Of a DNA stretch of 64,000 nucleotides, positions 12,758 through 24,188 are shown piece after piece. Location: positions 66,110,590 to 66,174,589 of the forward strand of contig CM057002.1 in NCBI GenBank assembly GCA_029891345.1, given 5' to 3'. Position numbers and translations under genes: made by a program. The DNA is from Dryococelus australis. Taxonomy: Eukaryota; Arthropoda; Insecta; Phasmatodea; Phasmatidae. The notes beneath the pieces are model-generated. The model ran no database searches and was not told the DNA's origin. It saw only the letters and a list, made by a program, of their open reading frames with translations. Numbering within the stretch: position 1 is the stretch's first letter; the number at the start of each line of letters is the position of its first letter.

Positions 12758-13420
12758 CACTGAGAAAAAGGTTTTGTTGAATCAAACAATGGTTCAACCA
12801 AATTTGTTTGTATAGGAGCAATTAAATATTTCGGTGCTGAAACTAAATTATTTCGTTGTTCTTATCTGGTTGTCCCAAACTGTAAGATTTGGATGGTGCA
12901 ACTAAAGCTTTGTTTGGCTACACATACATTAAACAGTTTGGGCCGATATAAACAATGTTACAAGTTCGACCGAGTTTCGAACCTAAATCACCTGTGTCCG
13001 AGCACTACGGCTTAGAAATCTCAGCTAATGTGACACGTGATGACACCGGAGAGCTTTTGTTTCTTGTTGCATTACTTTACTACCGTGTTTATAGATTGTT
13101 AAACATCAATAGATGCACTAACAAACACTGTTACTATTCGGTCACAAAAAATACAAACAAACTCTCGAGCTGTATTTTTAAGAAGACAGTCAAATGTGTA
13201 ACCAAACTAATATATACAGTTGATTCAAAAAAATTCTTAGTTGACAGTAATTCCTTTTTGGCCCAACAGAGATTGTTTATTCAAACATATTTTGTTTTAG
13301 AAAAATAAAAGTAATTGTTGCTTTTCAAACTGTTTGCTCGACAATGTAGCCTATTTTGTTAGGACAACTAAATATATATTTGGCCCTATACAAATATTTT
13401 GTTCGATTTATCTCTCAGTG
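12758..13420 (-). mobile_element. TA-flanked CACTG element with tRNA-like core (copy 1)
   Basis: Left end CACTGAGAAAAAGG and right end CTCTCAGTG are inverted, and each is bordered by TA (12756-12757 and 13421-13422), as for a TA target duplication. The arms are filled with variants of one motif and its complement, TTGAATCAAAC / GGTTCAACC / TTTGTTTGTATAGG (left) and TTTATTCAAACATATTTTG (right). At the centre, on the minus strand, lies a tRNA-like module with TAGCTGAGATTTCTAAGC (box A-like) and AGGTTCGAAACTCGG (box B) at about 12970-13025. The long plus-strand frame at 12955-13308 crosses the core and right arm and shows no protein motif. Three further elements in the window share this plan. 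Confidence 0.7.
12966..13035 (-). promoter_or_regulatory. tRNA-like Pol III module inside the CACTG element
   Basis: Reverse strand: box A-like TAGCTGAGATTTCTAAGC and, about 35 bases later, box B AGGTTCGAAACTCGG. The spacing is right for an internal Pol III promoter. I could not draw a full acceptor stem, so this is not a tRNA gene. Confidence 0.55.
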
Positions 13421-13870
13421 TATTTATATATAAAATGCAAAGTGTAAACAATTTTGAATCAAATAAATTTTCATTTTTAGATACAACAAAACATTCAACG
13501 AAATGAAAAACAATGTTTATTTTAGCAGCCTTCCGCTATTTATATTTCGATTTTTTTTCCTACTTTAATTGCAAAGTATTTGACGAGATCTTCAAAACTA
13601 ATCTTAAGTAAAATAATTTCTATACATAGGCCTACTTATTAGAGATAAAGTATCTAACCTGCTTTCTTGCATAATTGTTCTTAAGGATTTTGAGACTTCA
13701 AATGGAAAAATGGACCGTTTGCCATGTGGTAGTTACTGGAAACCAGATTCTAATTTTGTTGAATATTGTCAACGTTTATCTTTGTTATTAATATTTCACT
13801 ATTTTTTAAAATTAAAATCAAGAGTCCCTTCATTTCGAAAATTGTAATTTCTTCTAATAAACGCATGTTT

Positions 13871-13873
<3 letters not shown>
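13421..13873. other. unassigned AT-rich DNA
   Basis: No gene or shared repeat seen. Confidence 0.4.

Positions 13874-13943
<70 letters not shown>
13874..13943. repeat. (CT)n microsatellite
   Basis: About 70 bp of uninterrupted CT dinucleotides. It creates artificial Ser-Leu and Arg-Glu reading frames. Confidence 0.95.
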
Positions 13944-13947
<4 letters not shown>

Positions 13948-14346
13948 CCAAATTAGAATTTTTCACATACTGCATTTCGAATCGCATTCTTAGGATGAAG
14001 CTGTAAAGTAGCGCGATGAAATTCGCACGGTAAGTAGCTGATAAAACGAAGTTTTGAAGTAGGTAAGGTACACGTTTGATGTGAATTTTTGTTTTAACCC
14101 TCACCAAATGTTATGGTCAAACGATAGTTTCCGATCTTCTCTGTTTTTCTATATTTTTCTCGGCACCATGCTAAGCCAGATGGCTGATTGTAAATGTTGC
14201 AACGGATTGGCCATTCAGTCAGCTAATCCAAAACTAATATTCAAGCGTCTTATCACCTTTATTCATCTCACCATAACAACACTTATCGTTTAACTGCAAG
14301 TAAGGTATAAAACATAGAAAAAAAAGTATAAACTATCCCCTCAATC

Positions 14347-14455
14347 GTGACCAACTTTACCGGGCGCATGTCACTTAGTGTACCCGTTGAAGTATATGCA
14401 GGCATGGGCATTTTTCTAAGGTTGATTTCAAAAGTGCTCACTATCGTGAACAGCT
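14347..14455 (-). mobile_element. 420 bp-class MITE, one end only
   Basis: Reads CCAACTTTACCGGGCGCATG, then a TAAGGTTGATTTCAAAAGTG block, then CTCACTATCGTGAACAGC. This is the reverse complement of the first 110 bp of the copy at 60250. The other end is missing. Confidence 0.75.
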
Positions 14456-16355
14456 TTTTACATAGCGGTGTTTGGGATAAGTCTTGAGATCCTCTACCTC
14501 CTTGCTTTGGCTTTGAACTACTTCCTGGGACATCCTGGTTATGCGTGTGTATATTATATAGTTTGTATGTATATATTATATATATATATATATATGTGTA
14601 TACAGAGCGAGTCCTTTAAAGGAGGCCCCGTGGGACGTGTGCATCGGAGCGAGGGAATGAGGAAATACAGACCCCCATTTTACTATGTCGGCTATGAGGT
14701 AGGTCAACATGGGTACTTGCATGTTACAGTGAGTGAATTGTTTGGCATGCCTTCAGAAAGTCATACCTTTTAATACCAAATGGGGTTGTAATTATGAACT
14801 TATTTAATTACACTGAAACCATCTTCATAAGGGTTTCCTGCCCTTAGGAGTGGTTTCCTGGCATTTGTTGTCAGACATTTTCTAATTGAAATTTTTCAAG
14901 GAACGTCCTCTCGCCGTTTGTCGCAGAGCTGATGGCATCCTATGTATATGTATATACATGTGTATATGTATACATTGTGAATGTACACCTCACATTATTT
15001 ATTTATTTACAATTCGGTCCAATATTTATCGTGGTTTTGATTCAGGAGAAAAATAACAATTACAAAAAATTTGTGTTTGACCTTGAATAGTATTGTAAAT
15101 TATTGTTTAGAATGTATTTATTTTTATGATAATTATTACTTTGTCACTGAAGGGAAAATATTTCAAAGTAATTACATTAAACATGTTAATAACTTACAAC
15201 ACAATTTGCATCTCATATTTGTGTGGCCTAAGTTGTCTGTATGCATAGGTAGTTCTTTTCTGAGGCAATATTTAGTATGGTAAATGGGCGAGTAATAAAA
15301 AAAGACAATCTGAATGGAGGAAGTGTGTGTTTTGTATTGCCAATAAACGTTTAGTTTGCTCCTTGTATCTATTCGAATATATCGCCGTATGTTTCGGGGC
15401 AGGAATTGTTGATCTGTTGCCCAGGCCAATGGTGTTAAGTAAAAAAAATTCGAATCTTGTGTATTATATATATGTAAGCGTCTCTTTCCATGAGAGAATG
15501 AAGATGTTTGACGAACTGAAAAGGTCCAGTGATGGGATGTAATTAGTTTTCCGCATAGGCCGTGCTGACGTCCAGAAGGATGAAGCAGTTCATATCAACA
15601 AGGATCAGATGTAGGATTCCTTTGACTATGCGGGGTAAGAGCCAACTTATTCACTACGTTCGTCGATGTGAACTGGTTTCTGTTCGGAATGGATGGCTGA
15701 ATTTGGAACTGATCTGTTTGAATAATGTTTCATATCAAATTCCTTTGCAGACTGTGCAAGTTAAATTCAAATAACCATTTACGAAGTACTGTACCAGAGG
15801 AGGAGAGACTGAGGAAATAATTACAGTACAAAATAAGCTTTTACCACGAACGCCCTTTTGTGTGTTTGGCAGCCTGTATACCGGGTATGGAAGTGTTTGT
15901 CCTTACTAACTAGTTATCCTATCAGGTTCTTTAAGTTTATTTTAAATAAATAAAATGTACTATTTTTCCTCCCAAATACAGATCAGTATTCGAAAAGCCA
16001 TCACGATATTTTTTATATATATTAATGTGTTTGAAGATTTATTTGAAATCAATTTGTCTAATGAAGTTTATACACACACACAGCCTACTGATCGTAAACA
16101 CTGGAACTAGTATAGGAACATGTATTGAACTGATATATATTTCGCACTAATAAAATTATAGGAGTCACTGTTCACAGTAACAGTTCCAGCGGTAGAGCGG
16201 GAACACTCCACGCCATTTCAGGCGCTCGCCGGGCCGATAGCTGCCTCGCTTCCGCGCCTTCAATGATCACAACCTCTCCAGCAGGTACATAACACAAACG
16301 ACGTTTTTGCGAGGGACTTTAAAGTTACAGTATGGCTACGCCCGCATATCTTTGT
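14456..16355. other. unassigned DNA with TA/GT simple repeats
   Basis: TA-rich microsatellite at 14572-14596 and TATA/TGTA alternation near 14940-14980. The plus-strand frames at 14468-14773 and 15327-15542 have no recognised motif. Confidence 0.4.
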
Positions 16356-17873
16356 ATAGTCTATTCGCGGTTTATTCACACTTTTTAAATCAAACCTTTG
16401 AAAAAAAAAATCCGATTTATGACGTGATTGGTTCTTTCCTAAATTATGGCAAAATATCACAGTGAGATAGCACACAAAAGCTGTGCGCTGTCCATTTAAT
16501 GTAATTTTCTAGACTCGGTTAAGCTTTGTTTGCACGAAACGGAGGAGTATCTTGAAAATACAGGATGGCTAACAGTGAAAAAAAAAAATTCCTCGACTTT
16601 TCCTTGTTTTCCAGACCCAAATTTATTTTTTCCCTGACCAAACTAAATATGTACATTTCACGTTAACTATTATTAAGAACTAAATCTTTTTAGTTCCCTG
16701 TAATTACACAAAAAAAATTCCATCTAGATTTGACTTTTTCACTGAACCACAATTACAAAAGTATGCTTATTTTATAACTTCATTGACTGGTCATTAGTAA
16801 AAAAAGGAAAAATCTGTAGACATGCAAATTCTACACAGCATTTAAATACAATGTTTAAATGTAGGCAACTGACCAAATTTGTGACTTTCCCCAAAATTGT
16901 CATTTTCGAAGTAATCTGTTTAGGCAAGAACAGGATGTCTTGCTTTATTGAGACAATGTCCATAGTAATATGTTTTGAAGTTATGCTCTCCAAGCTATAT
17001 GAAAGTTTTGTTAAGGCCTTGTCCAGAAGAGCACTTGGCAGTTTATGCTTATGCAACATGAATTACAATATAACATATTGTGAAGCATTTATTTAAGGTT
17101 ATGTTTCCCTTTTGTAGAAAATTTGTAATTTAATCTACGTATAAAATATTGCATAAGAATCAATAAGTTCGTTGTCATGAAATTAAAAAAATTTTTCTAA
17201 AGAAAATCATTTAATTAATTAGAATATACATTCAGTCACCTAGTGATCGGACGAGGATAAGTTTCACTGCCATAAGCATCTTTGTAGTAAGTGTATAATA
17301 AAACGTAGTCCCACACATTAAGTACTAAAATATCAAGTCACTTAGAATGTTTACACACTGTCTTCCACGTGATGAAGATGCATCACATTACCGATTTAAC
17401 ACACATTGGTTGATCAACATAAAAAAATATTTATCACACTCGTGGCATTTTCAAACAGGCAGTTTTCCAACCGGCACTTTAACAAATTGGTCACGTGACC
17501 CAATTTCGTCTACAAAATTGATCAAGAATTTTTATAATTTGGGTTTTGACCTTACGTTTACTTCAAAGCTTAGGAATTACAAATTACAAAATTGCAGACT
17601 TTAAAGGTTAATATGCACACTAGAGGTTATTTGCAATAAACAAATGTGCATTACACTTTACAATTATTGTGTATATCCTAAAATATTTACGATAACTTAA
17701 TTGCTTTCACGAAAACTCGCATGACTTTCCCTGAAAGTTCACAAAATTCCCCGTCTCTTTCCTGCTGAAAAAAAAAATCCCTGACGTTTCCCCGTTTTCC
17801 AGGTCGGTCGCCACCCTGAATTAGAAATTCCGCAGGGCTTCAGAAATGTTGCGAGCAACCGTGAATGGACTAT
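16356..17873 (+). mobile_element. about 400 bp MITE split by a hAT-like insertion (copy 2)
   Basis: Left part 16356-16560 starts TATAGTCTATTCGCGGTTTA, then AAATCAAACCTTTGAAAAA and AAGCTTTGTTTGCACGAAAC. Right part 17819-17873 reads CCGCAGGGCTTCAGAAATG, then GCAACCGTGAATGGACTATA. Joined, these equal the uninterrupted copy at 11331. TA borders both ends. Confidence 0.75.
16561..17818. mobile_element. hAT-like element nested in a MITE
   Basis: Left end CAGGATGGCTAACAGTG and right end GGTCGGTCGCCACCCTG: the inverted right end, CAGGGTGGCGACCGACC, is of the CAGGGTGGC type common in hAT transposons. Inside both ends are A-rich stretches with CCTTGTTTTCCAG and CCCGTTTTCCAG, again inverted. At 1258 bp, with no recognisable hAT transposase (the frames at 16772-17096 match nothing I know), it is non-autonomous. 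The 8 bp flanks TGAAAATA and AATTAGAA are not a clean duplication, so the insertion is old or the boundary has shifted. A second left end of this family lies at 54312. Confidence 0.7.
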
Positions 17874-18707
17874 AAACAATCTCATTGTCACTTGGAGAGA
17901 CACGGAAGTGTGCAGGATTACGGCAGAGCCAGTGTTTACACGATGCTGTGGAAGGACACACTGTGGTCCAAGACTGGACGGCTGGCTGTGAGACGCCGGT
18001 GTATCATGAGGTGAAGTCTGTAGTTGGAGGGGAGGGGACAGTACGCAAATTGCAGTATGGCAGCTGCGGCGAGCTACGCACGAGATGAAGAGAGAGTGCG
18101 ATGAAAGCAGGGTTGTCGGGGCGTCGCGGGCAGCGGAGGGAGATAGCACCGCCGTGTGTGGTACAAGGGGCCTGCCTGTTCGCTCATCGACCTACAGCCT
18201 GGCTCCCATTACACACTTCCGCCCCGAGCACACCACGTGTGCCGCACACACTACACGCGACCAGCGCCGAGGGTACATTACCCTCGACACTTGCCGCTAT
18301 ACCTGCACTAGTGTTTCACTGTGTACGCCCGGGTCATGGCAAAGACACACGGGCGTGCAATGGACGCGGCAGAAAGGCATTGGCTATACTTACATATACG
18401 TTAACATGTGTACGACACACATACACACACACCTTATGCTGAAATTATTTGGAAACGTATATTCCAGATATGGCCGAAAATGATTCATAAGAGCGGTACG
18501 CAGCCTTGAAGGTTGATCTAAAACATTATGCGAATTTACTGTGGATATTATGTAAAGAAAATACAACTACGACAGTCAAGATAACATGTAGTTAAATGTG
18601 GTAGTAGTTTAATCGGGGTTGCAATCTGGTGTATGTTCGCGATGCCGAAGCTTAATTTGTTTCCTCGTGTGATCTCTGGACGAATAGTGAGTGCAATGGG
18701 GGTAATG
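17874..18707. other. unassigned, GC- and CpG-rich from about 17890 to 18385
   Basis: Open frames of 113-136 codons overlap on three frames at 17739-18483, as expected for GC-rich DNA with few stops. None shows a protein motif I recognise. Different in base composition from its neighbours. Confidence 0.4.
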
Positions 18708-18787
18708 AGATGGAGATTTTTTTTTCGGATATTCGCCATTGCGACGTATCGCTATCGCAATGGCGAATATCCGAAAAATCTCCATCT
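18708..18787. repeat. near-perfect 33-37 bp hairpin
   Basis: The left arm 18708-18744 (starting AGATGGAGATTT, containing CGGATATTCGCCATTGCGA) is followed by a 10 base loop and its reverse complement at 18755-18787. The only difference is a longer T run in the left arm (nine against five). The arms are otherwise identical. Confidence 0.9.
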
Positions 18788-19012
18788 AGTGGTTGCCTCA
18801 TGACGGACAAAAATTGGCGACTGTTTCCTGTGCCGTCGCTCTAAACCCCACAGTTTTTGAAGAATTTGTAAAAGCAACGGTCTCCAATTCTATACATAAA
18901 ACGTGCGGTACAGAGGATGAAGTGATGGAGGGAACTAGAGTGTTACTGTAAAACTCTACAAAAGCCACTCCTGCGCACGATGTCACGTGTGCAATAATGT
19001 TGAATAATTTAA

Positions 19013-19213
19013 CTATAGTCCATTCACGAATCAACCTTTGAAAAAAAAAACACCCTAGCAATTAGCTCCATGCATAGCTAGTAAAATTAAGTGGCGGGAG
19101 CTGGTAATGTACTCGCACCAACCACTTTGTTTACTAGCAATGCAGCTAATGGTTAGGGTGTTTTTTCAGAGGTTGATTTTAATAAGTGTGTTCCAGTCGT
19201 GAATGGACTATAG
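19013..19213. mobile_element. palindromic MITE with CTATAGTCCATTCACG ends
   Basis: Left CTATAGTCCATTCACGAAT and right CGTGAATGGACTATAG are perfect inverted ends. The similarity continues inward (TCAACCTTTGAAAAAAA against TTTTTTCAGAGGTTGA, then CACCCTA against TAGGGTG, then CTAGTAAA against TTTACTAG), so almost the whole 200 bp can fold back. The ends are those of the 400 bp MITE family (right end at 17860). Confidence 0.85.
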
Positions 19214-21117
19214 TGGAATTGCCGAATCACTGGTTTTGAGTGCACTCCCAAATTTAATATGTCGACTGATCTCTGCCATCTTGGGCACGTCCCCAACCAC
19301 CGATTCAATATTCGCCCACAGACATGTCACAATAACGTGGTTAAACAGTTACATGTTACAACACACCGCCCATTTTACAGAGATGGAGGTGACAAATGTG
19401 AGGTTTCTTTATCATGCAAACGAATCAAATCAGATATTAACTAGTGCGATAATCACAGCCTGACTCATGTGGTTTTGAAAACTCTAGAGACAGAACACAC
19501 TGCTAACGCTGATGGCACACAATGTCACACCGAGAAGTTGGCACACACACACACACTTTCCTTGCATCGCACAAAAATGTCTAACAAATCTACAATTTTC
19601 AACGAGTAGCACTTCAGTGATTCAGAACTCAGTTTCAGCTTCATAGACACGATCGTTAATGAACGAGCAAACTAAGGGATACACCGACCTTTTTATATAG
19701 CAGAGATTTTTAGAATAGAAAGAATTTTTTTTTCAAATTATACTCCTGAACCACTACCTGTAACGCCTTTGCGTTTACGTTACTCACCAACAGCCACATG
19801 TAGAGTACTCCAGTTTCCCTGGAAGATTAAACGAAAGAACTGCGGGGTAGCTTTCACGATGTAATACACGCTGAACGACCACGCACGTGCAATTTTCGAT
19901 TTCCAACTATTGCTTAGCCCGTTTTTTTCCCCCCTGTTATGGATTGTTTAAGAGTTGTACAGGAAGGTTATATAGGCCTAATGTACTTAGCGACGGTCAG
20001 TAGCCAATGGTCTTTCTTGTGTGTACTGATTCGCAACCAGGGCTACTGACTACTCTACGTTATGAATAGTTCACATAACTGTCACTAAACACTAAAGTCT
20101 ACAGTTCACTCATTGGCTGTGATAACGAAACAAGTTGTGTGTCACCTCAAGTACAGTACGCATCAAAACACTTCTTATTTGCAACACCAGAAATCCAACA
20201 TTAAGGTGTGAATGAAATGGCTAAGAGTGCCGTCTAACCAGAAGTATTTCGCGTGACCGAGGCGTAGAAATGTAGAAACGCTACGGGCTACCCAGGTGTT
20301 CGCATTGAATGTCCGATCACCTCTACGAGCAAGGCACTGACTTGCATACAGTCTATCAACTATCTATGCAACTTTCAGCGATAACCCGTTTTATTATGTA
20401 ATAGTAAAGACAAACGTGTGCTGCAAGCCCCAAGTTATATTAATTTGCCTGCACCGGAAGTTCCATGCCTAAAAGAAAACAGCGAAAACGCGTATTTCAG
20501 CTTTGTCACAAAAAACAGAGACGACAGGAAACAAACTTGGTATTCGGACGAGCAAAGTTTAGCTCTTATTCGGAAAAGAAAACTGGCCTATTGACCTATT
20601 AGAATTTTGAAATTTTCGCCAAACTTCATCCATGATTTACTTTACTTTAGACATCGATATGGGACACGGCATATTATGTTCTGCATCACATTTTCTGAAG
20701 TCTGTAATGCTCGAATGTTACCTACTAGTATTATTTCTTCTCCCGTAAGATGGATTTGCGAGCTGAGAGGTTTGGTCGGTGCTTAAGAGGTTAGTATACC
20801 TACCGTCCACAAATTTTTGTTTTCACCGTAGCTTAATTTTCATATAAAGTATCTGGAAACTAGGACTGTCAGGGGAATATGGTAGGCCCTATATCTTAAA
20901 TTTTTTTTTATCTACAATATTTTGCACATGTTTTTGTTGTAACTGTAATAAATGTTTATTATTTTTCAGTCTCAATTGAGAAAATGAAAAACCCGTCCAT
21001 CCTGATGTCCGGGATTCAGTGGAGTAGTTTTGTATGTCATAAGGCTGGACTTTTAATACAGAGTCTTAACAGTAAGTTATGGAGTTATAAACAAACTCGA
21101 GCTGGCAAGGACACCAC
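19214..21117. other. unassigned DNA
   Basis: AT-rich, one short CA run near 19541-19556. No gene or shared repeat recognised. Confidence 0.4.
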
Positions 21118-21296
21118 TAGAGATCTTGAGAGCGCCTGAGGGTAAAGAGGGGCGAGGACGGATACACGGGCGGGGAAACGGGAGATCTCCGAGAAAACCC
21201 TCCCCGCACACGTCCATCATCTCTCACACAGCGAAAATACGAGTAACCCCGGCGGGTGGGATGCGAGTAGTCTAACCACTACACCACCGCGGCCCC
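21118..21296 (-). mobile_element. tRNA-derived SINE (copy 2, internally deleted)
   Basis: On the minus strand: GGGGGCCGCGGTGGTGTAGT and a TTAGACTACTCGCATCCC head, a shortened tRNA region, the core GGGTTTTCTCGGAGATCTCC, and a tail ending GCTCTCAAGATCTC. Head, core and tail follow the order of the copy at 25838; box B is largely lost. Confidence 0.75.
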
Positions 21297-22252
21297 CTTC
21301 TTGGAAACAAATTTATAAACTTAGTGCAGCTGTAATAATTTGATTAAGTTTGAGAAGCTGTCACTCACTCTGTGTCGTAATACAAATGGAACTTAAAATG
21401 GACAAACCTACAATGGAGAGGACTAATTCCAGTTGAGTAAATAATCCATCTTAGTTATTTTTTACAAATTCTTGTTATTATACTTTATGATCGAACATTA
21501 AAAATCAAAGATTGACACTGCATAGATGACTAGTTAACAAATTTGATGTGTGTACAGTTTCAGATATATCTGTCCGTTCCCACACAGGAATAACATTTTT
21601 TTACAATGAGGAACCTTTGACTACGGTTCAAATGTGAAAAGAATCACATGAGGATAAGTCTAATTTCTGTCAAGAACACACGTATATCCAAGATGCCGGA
21701 TATAGGTCTATCCCCGGCCAAGCTGCCAATCCTGCAGATACCTGTCCATATTTGAAGCACACGAGCCTAGGAGCATTAAGAGCGATAACTCACGCCATCA
21801 AGTGCTCCATCGCCTCTATGTACAAGGCGATGAACTGGCATGCATACTTCCGTCGTGCTGCATCTACGGACCTACATGGTGAAGGTCCATATATCAGTCT
21901 CGTGTATCTAGTGAGTACATTGAGACACTGCAGAGTGAAAAGACAGTCTGCTAATCTACCTCGGAAATCGCGATGGTACAAAACTTTTTTTAGAGGATGT
22001 ACTACTAATAAATTCCTACTAACCATGAAATGGTGTTTTCCAATTTTGTAAACGCAATAACCCAACATAATAGGTACACCGCACTAACTTCCAATATCTG
22101 AATAAAATTATTTTACTAGTTTGCATTGGCAAGAGAAAACACAACCACGTGCACAGCACGTGGTCTGACACGTTGATATTTCGGAAGAAGTTACGTGTCC
22201 AATACGAACACGGCGCCCATTGTGCGCGGTCAGTCTTCGTAATACACAGGTA
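21297..22252. other. unassigned DNA
   Basis: No shared repeats. Frames at 21752-22068 on both strands are unlike known proteins. Confidence 0.35.
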
Positions 22253-22674
22253 AAGGCTGTTCACGATAGCGTGAGCACTTTAGAAATGAACCTTAGAAAA
22301 AAGTCACTGCCCCAGCATGCATATATTTTAACGGGCGCGGTGAGCGACATTCGCCCAGTAAAGTTGGTAACGATCGAGAGAAAGTAGTTCAATATCTTAA
22401 CGTCGAATAAAAAAGTGATAGGTAACCATTTGAGATAGATTACAATTATTTCTTTCGCTTTCTGTTTTTTTTTAACGCATCGAAGTACAAAAATGAGAAG
22501 ATTCGTAAGTATTTACTTTCTTAATAAATTCACAGTTTCATTTGACCGACGTATGAATAAAGTGATGAGGCGCATGGCAATGTTAATTTGACACAAGGCC
22601 GAGGAATACATGTGTATACAAGTATATCTTAAGCAGGGCTTTCAAAAGTGCTCATTTTACCGTGAACAGTCTAT
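22253..22674 (+). mobile_element. 420 bp-class MITE, TTCACGG-end family, near full length
   Basis: AAGGCTGTTCACGATAGCGT at the left, CATTTTACCGTGAACAGTCT at the right, TA on both borders. Internal landmarks in order: TGCATATATTTTAACGGGCG, AAGTTGGTAACGAT, TCATTTGACCGACGTATGAA, GGCAATGTTAATTT, CTTAAGCAGGGCTTTC. One of the best preserved copies. Confidence 0.9.
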
Positions 22675-23057
22675 AGCCCACAATACGACAGTTGCACAAG
22701 CATTAGTATTGGATACAATGTTTCCCCCCCCCCCCCCCTCGGCAGGCACGAAGTATATGTTGAATAATTGAGTGTTTTTCTTCTCGTGTGGCCGTGACGT
22801 ATGGCGAGGGTTGTCTGATCAGACGGTATCGATACATTCACGTCTGGGAGAATCTCTAAGCAGCGCTAAACAAACGTCAGTATCCAATGGTTACAATACA
22901 TGACACCACAGTCTACAGACCTCTCGCGACTGTAACACTGCACCGCAGAAATGGCCGACTAAAGGGAATTTTATATATATATAAAATATATATATATGTG
23001 TGTGTGTGTGTACCTGGAACAGTAAAAATAGATTTCAGTAGATTCACGCCACTTTTC
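22675..23057. other. unassigned DNA with C run and TA/TG repeats
   Basis: Fifteen C at 22724-22738 and a TA then TG microsatellite at about 22972-23010. Confidence 0.5.
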
Positions 23058-23285
23058 TGAGGGCGCGGTGTTTTAGTGGTTAGACTTCTCACCTCCCACG
23101 GGAGGTCGCCCACGGATTATCGTACGTGCGAATTGTGCTGGACGGTACCACTGAACGGCGGGTTTTCTCGGGGATCTGCCGTTTCCCGCGCCCTTACAAC
23201 GCGACGCCGCTGCATACTCAACTCTCTTCACGCTCATCTGCTCTCAACACCGCGATGTTAAGAGCCGACTCAATATTTTCACTCC
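23058..23285 (+). mobile_element. tRNA-derived SINE (copy 3)
   Basis: Head AGGGCGCGGTGTTTTAGTGG and TTAGACTTCTCACCTCCCAC (box A region), a decayed box B, then GTGCTGGACGGTACCACTGA and the core ACGGCGGGTTTTCTCGGGGA. The tail ATCTGCTCTCAACACCGCG corresponds to ATCAGCTCTCAAGACCTCG in the copy at 25838. Confidence 0.8.
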
Positions 23286-23639
23286 CTCACCTTTATTTTT
23301 TCTTAATTTGCAATTTCACTGACAACTGGCCTCTTCTGAAAGTTCACTGAAGATCTCGTTTTACTATCATTTTGTATTCTTCCGCGTACAATCAACATTG
23401 ACATGTGCCTTATCGCTTCATTCATGCGCTACTCGGGTAAAACATTTCATTAGTATCGAATTTAAGTATGTTATTAACATGAAAATTCATACTCTAGATT
23501 GTATAAGACAAGAAATATTAACTCTACTGGTGACAAGAAATGTAAATATTACATTCGCATTACAACTTCAAAGTCTCAAGGCTATGTCGCGCCTGACTGC
23601 AGATGGAATTGCGTCGCTGTGTTTGGAGTAATAGTTTTT

Positions 23640-24070
23640 CTACGAAACTATTAACGTGCGTCTAATGTGCTGCTCTACGAAAATAACACACACTTCAGCA
23701 GAGGGCTGTAGTGTGTTTTAAAGACGCCACGCATACTAGAAACGCCATTTTAGAGCACAGTTTTTTTTCTCCAAAGCGCTGCATCTCAAAACATACGCGT
23801 CAGATAAATACAAAACTACTCGAGGGCCTTGCATTGAACCTTCCTACAGACTTTCCACAAACAAAATAACAGTGTCACCGCTGAAAGTTCTATAGGTACA
23901 CGCAGTACTAGAAGAACACTGCACGACAATACAGAGCCTTGCGCTTAGCGGCGATGGGGCATTTAATGTGCGTGGCAGTGTCGCCCTTATCTCTCACGCG
24001 CTTCTCGATCACAAACGCGGGAAAGACCTTGAGGTAGGCGGGGCACTTAACAACTGTTTTAATCAATTCG
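23640..24070 (-). repeat. dispersed repeat, copy 1 of 2 (other copy at 47085-48390)
   Basis: Shares ordered blocks with 47085-48390: CGAAACTATTAACGTGCGT, ACGCGTCAGATA, CTGAACCTTCC-like, AAAATAACAG, TACACGCAGTAC, GAACACTGCACG, GAGCCTTGCGCTTAG and TGTGCGTGGCAGTGTCGCCC. On the minus strand both copies encode KGDTATHIK followed by KRKAL within otherwise broken frames (23908-24123 here). I do not recognise a protein family. It could be a piece of a duplicated gene or of a retroelement. Confidence 0.65.
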
Positions 24071-24139
24071 CTGCCAACGTAACTCCGTGTCTGCGGGTGT
24101 GTGTACACTCGCATATACAACATTAGGGGCAGTGATTTC

Positions 24140-24188
24140 TTTTTCGAAAGTTAGTTTTGGAAGCGCGCTTACTTTACCGTGAACTGCC
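24140..24188. mobile_element. TTCACGG-end MITE, isolated right end
   Basis: GCGCTTACTTTACCGTGAAC matches the MITE right end with no partner end nearby. It may be a remnant. Confidence 0.45.

Noticed and set aside
13766..14107. Long Ser-Leu and Arg-Glu open frames
   Set aside because: Translation of the CT microsatellite.
17739..18483. Three overlapping open frames of 113-136 codons in a GC-rich patch
   Set aside because: No family motif. Overlap on both strands is expected where stops are rare; no splice structure could be supported.
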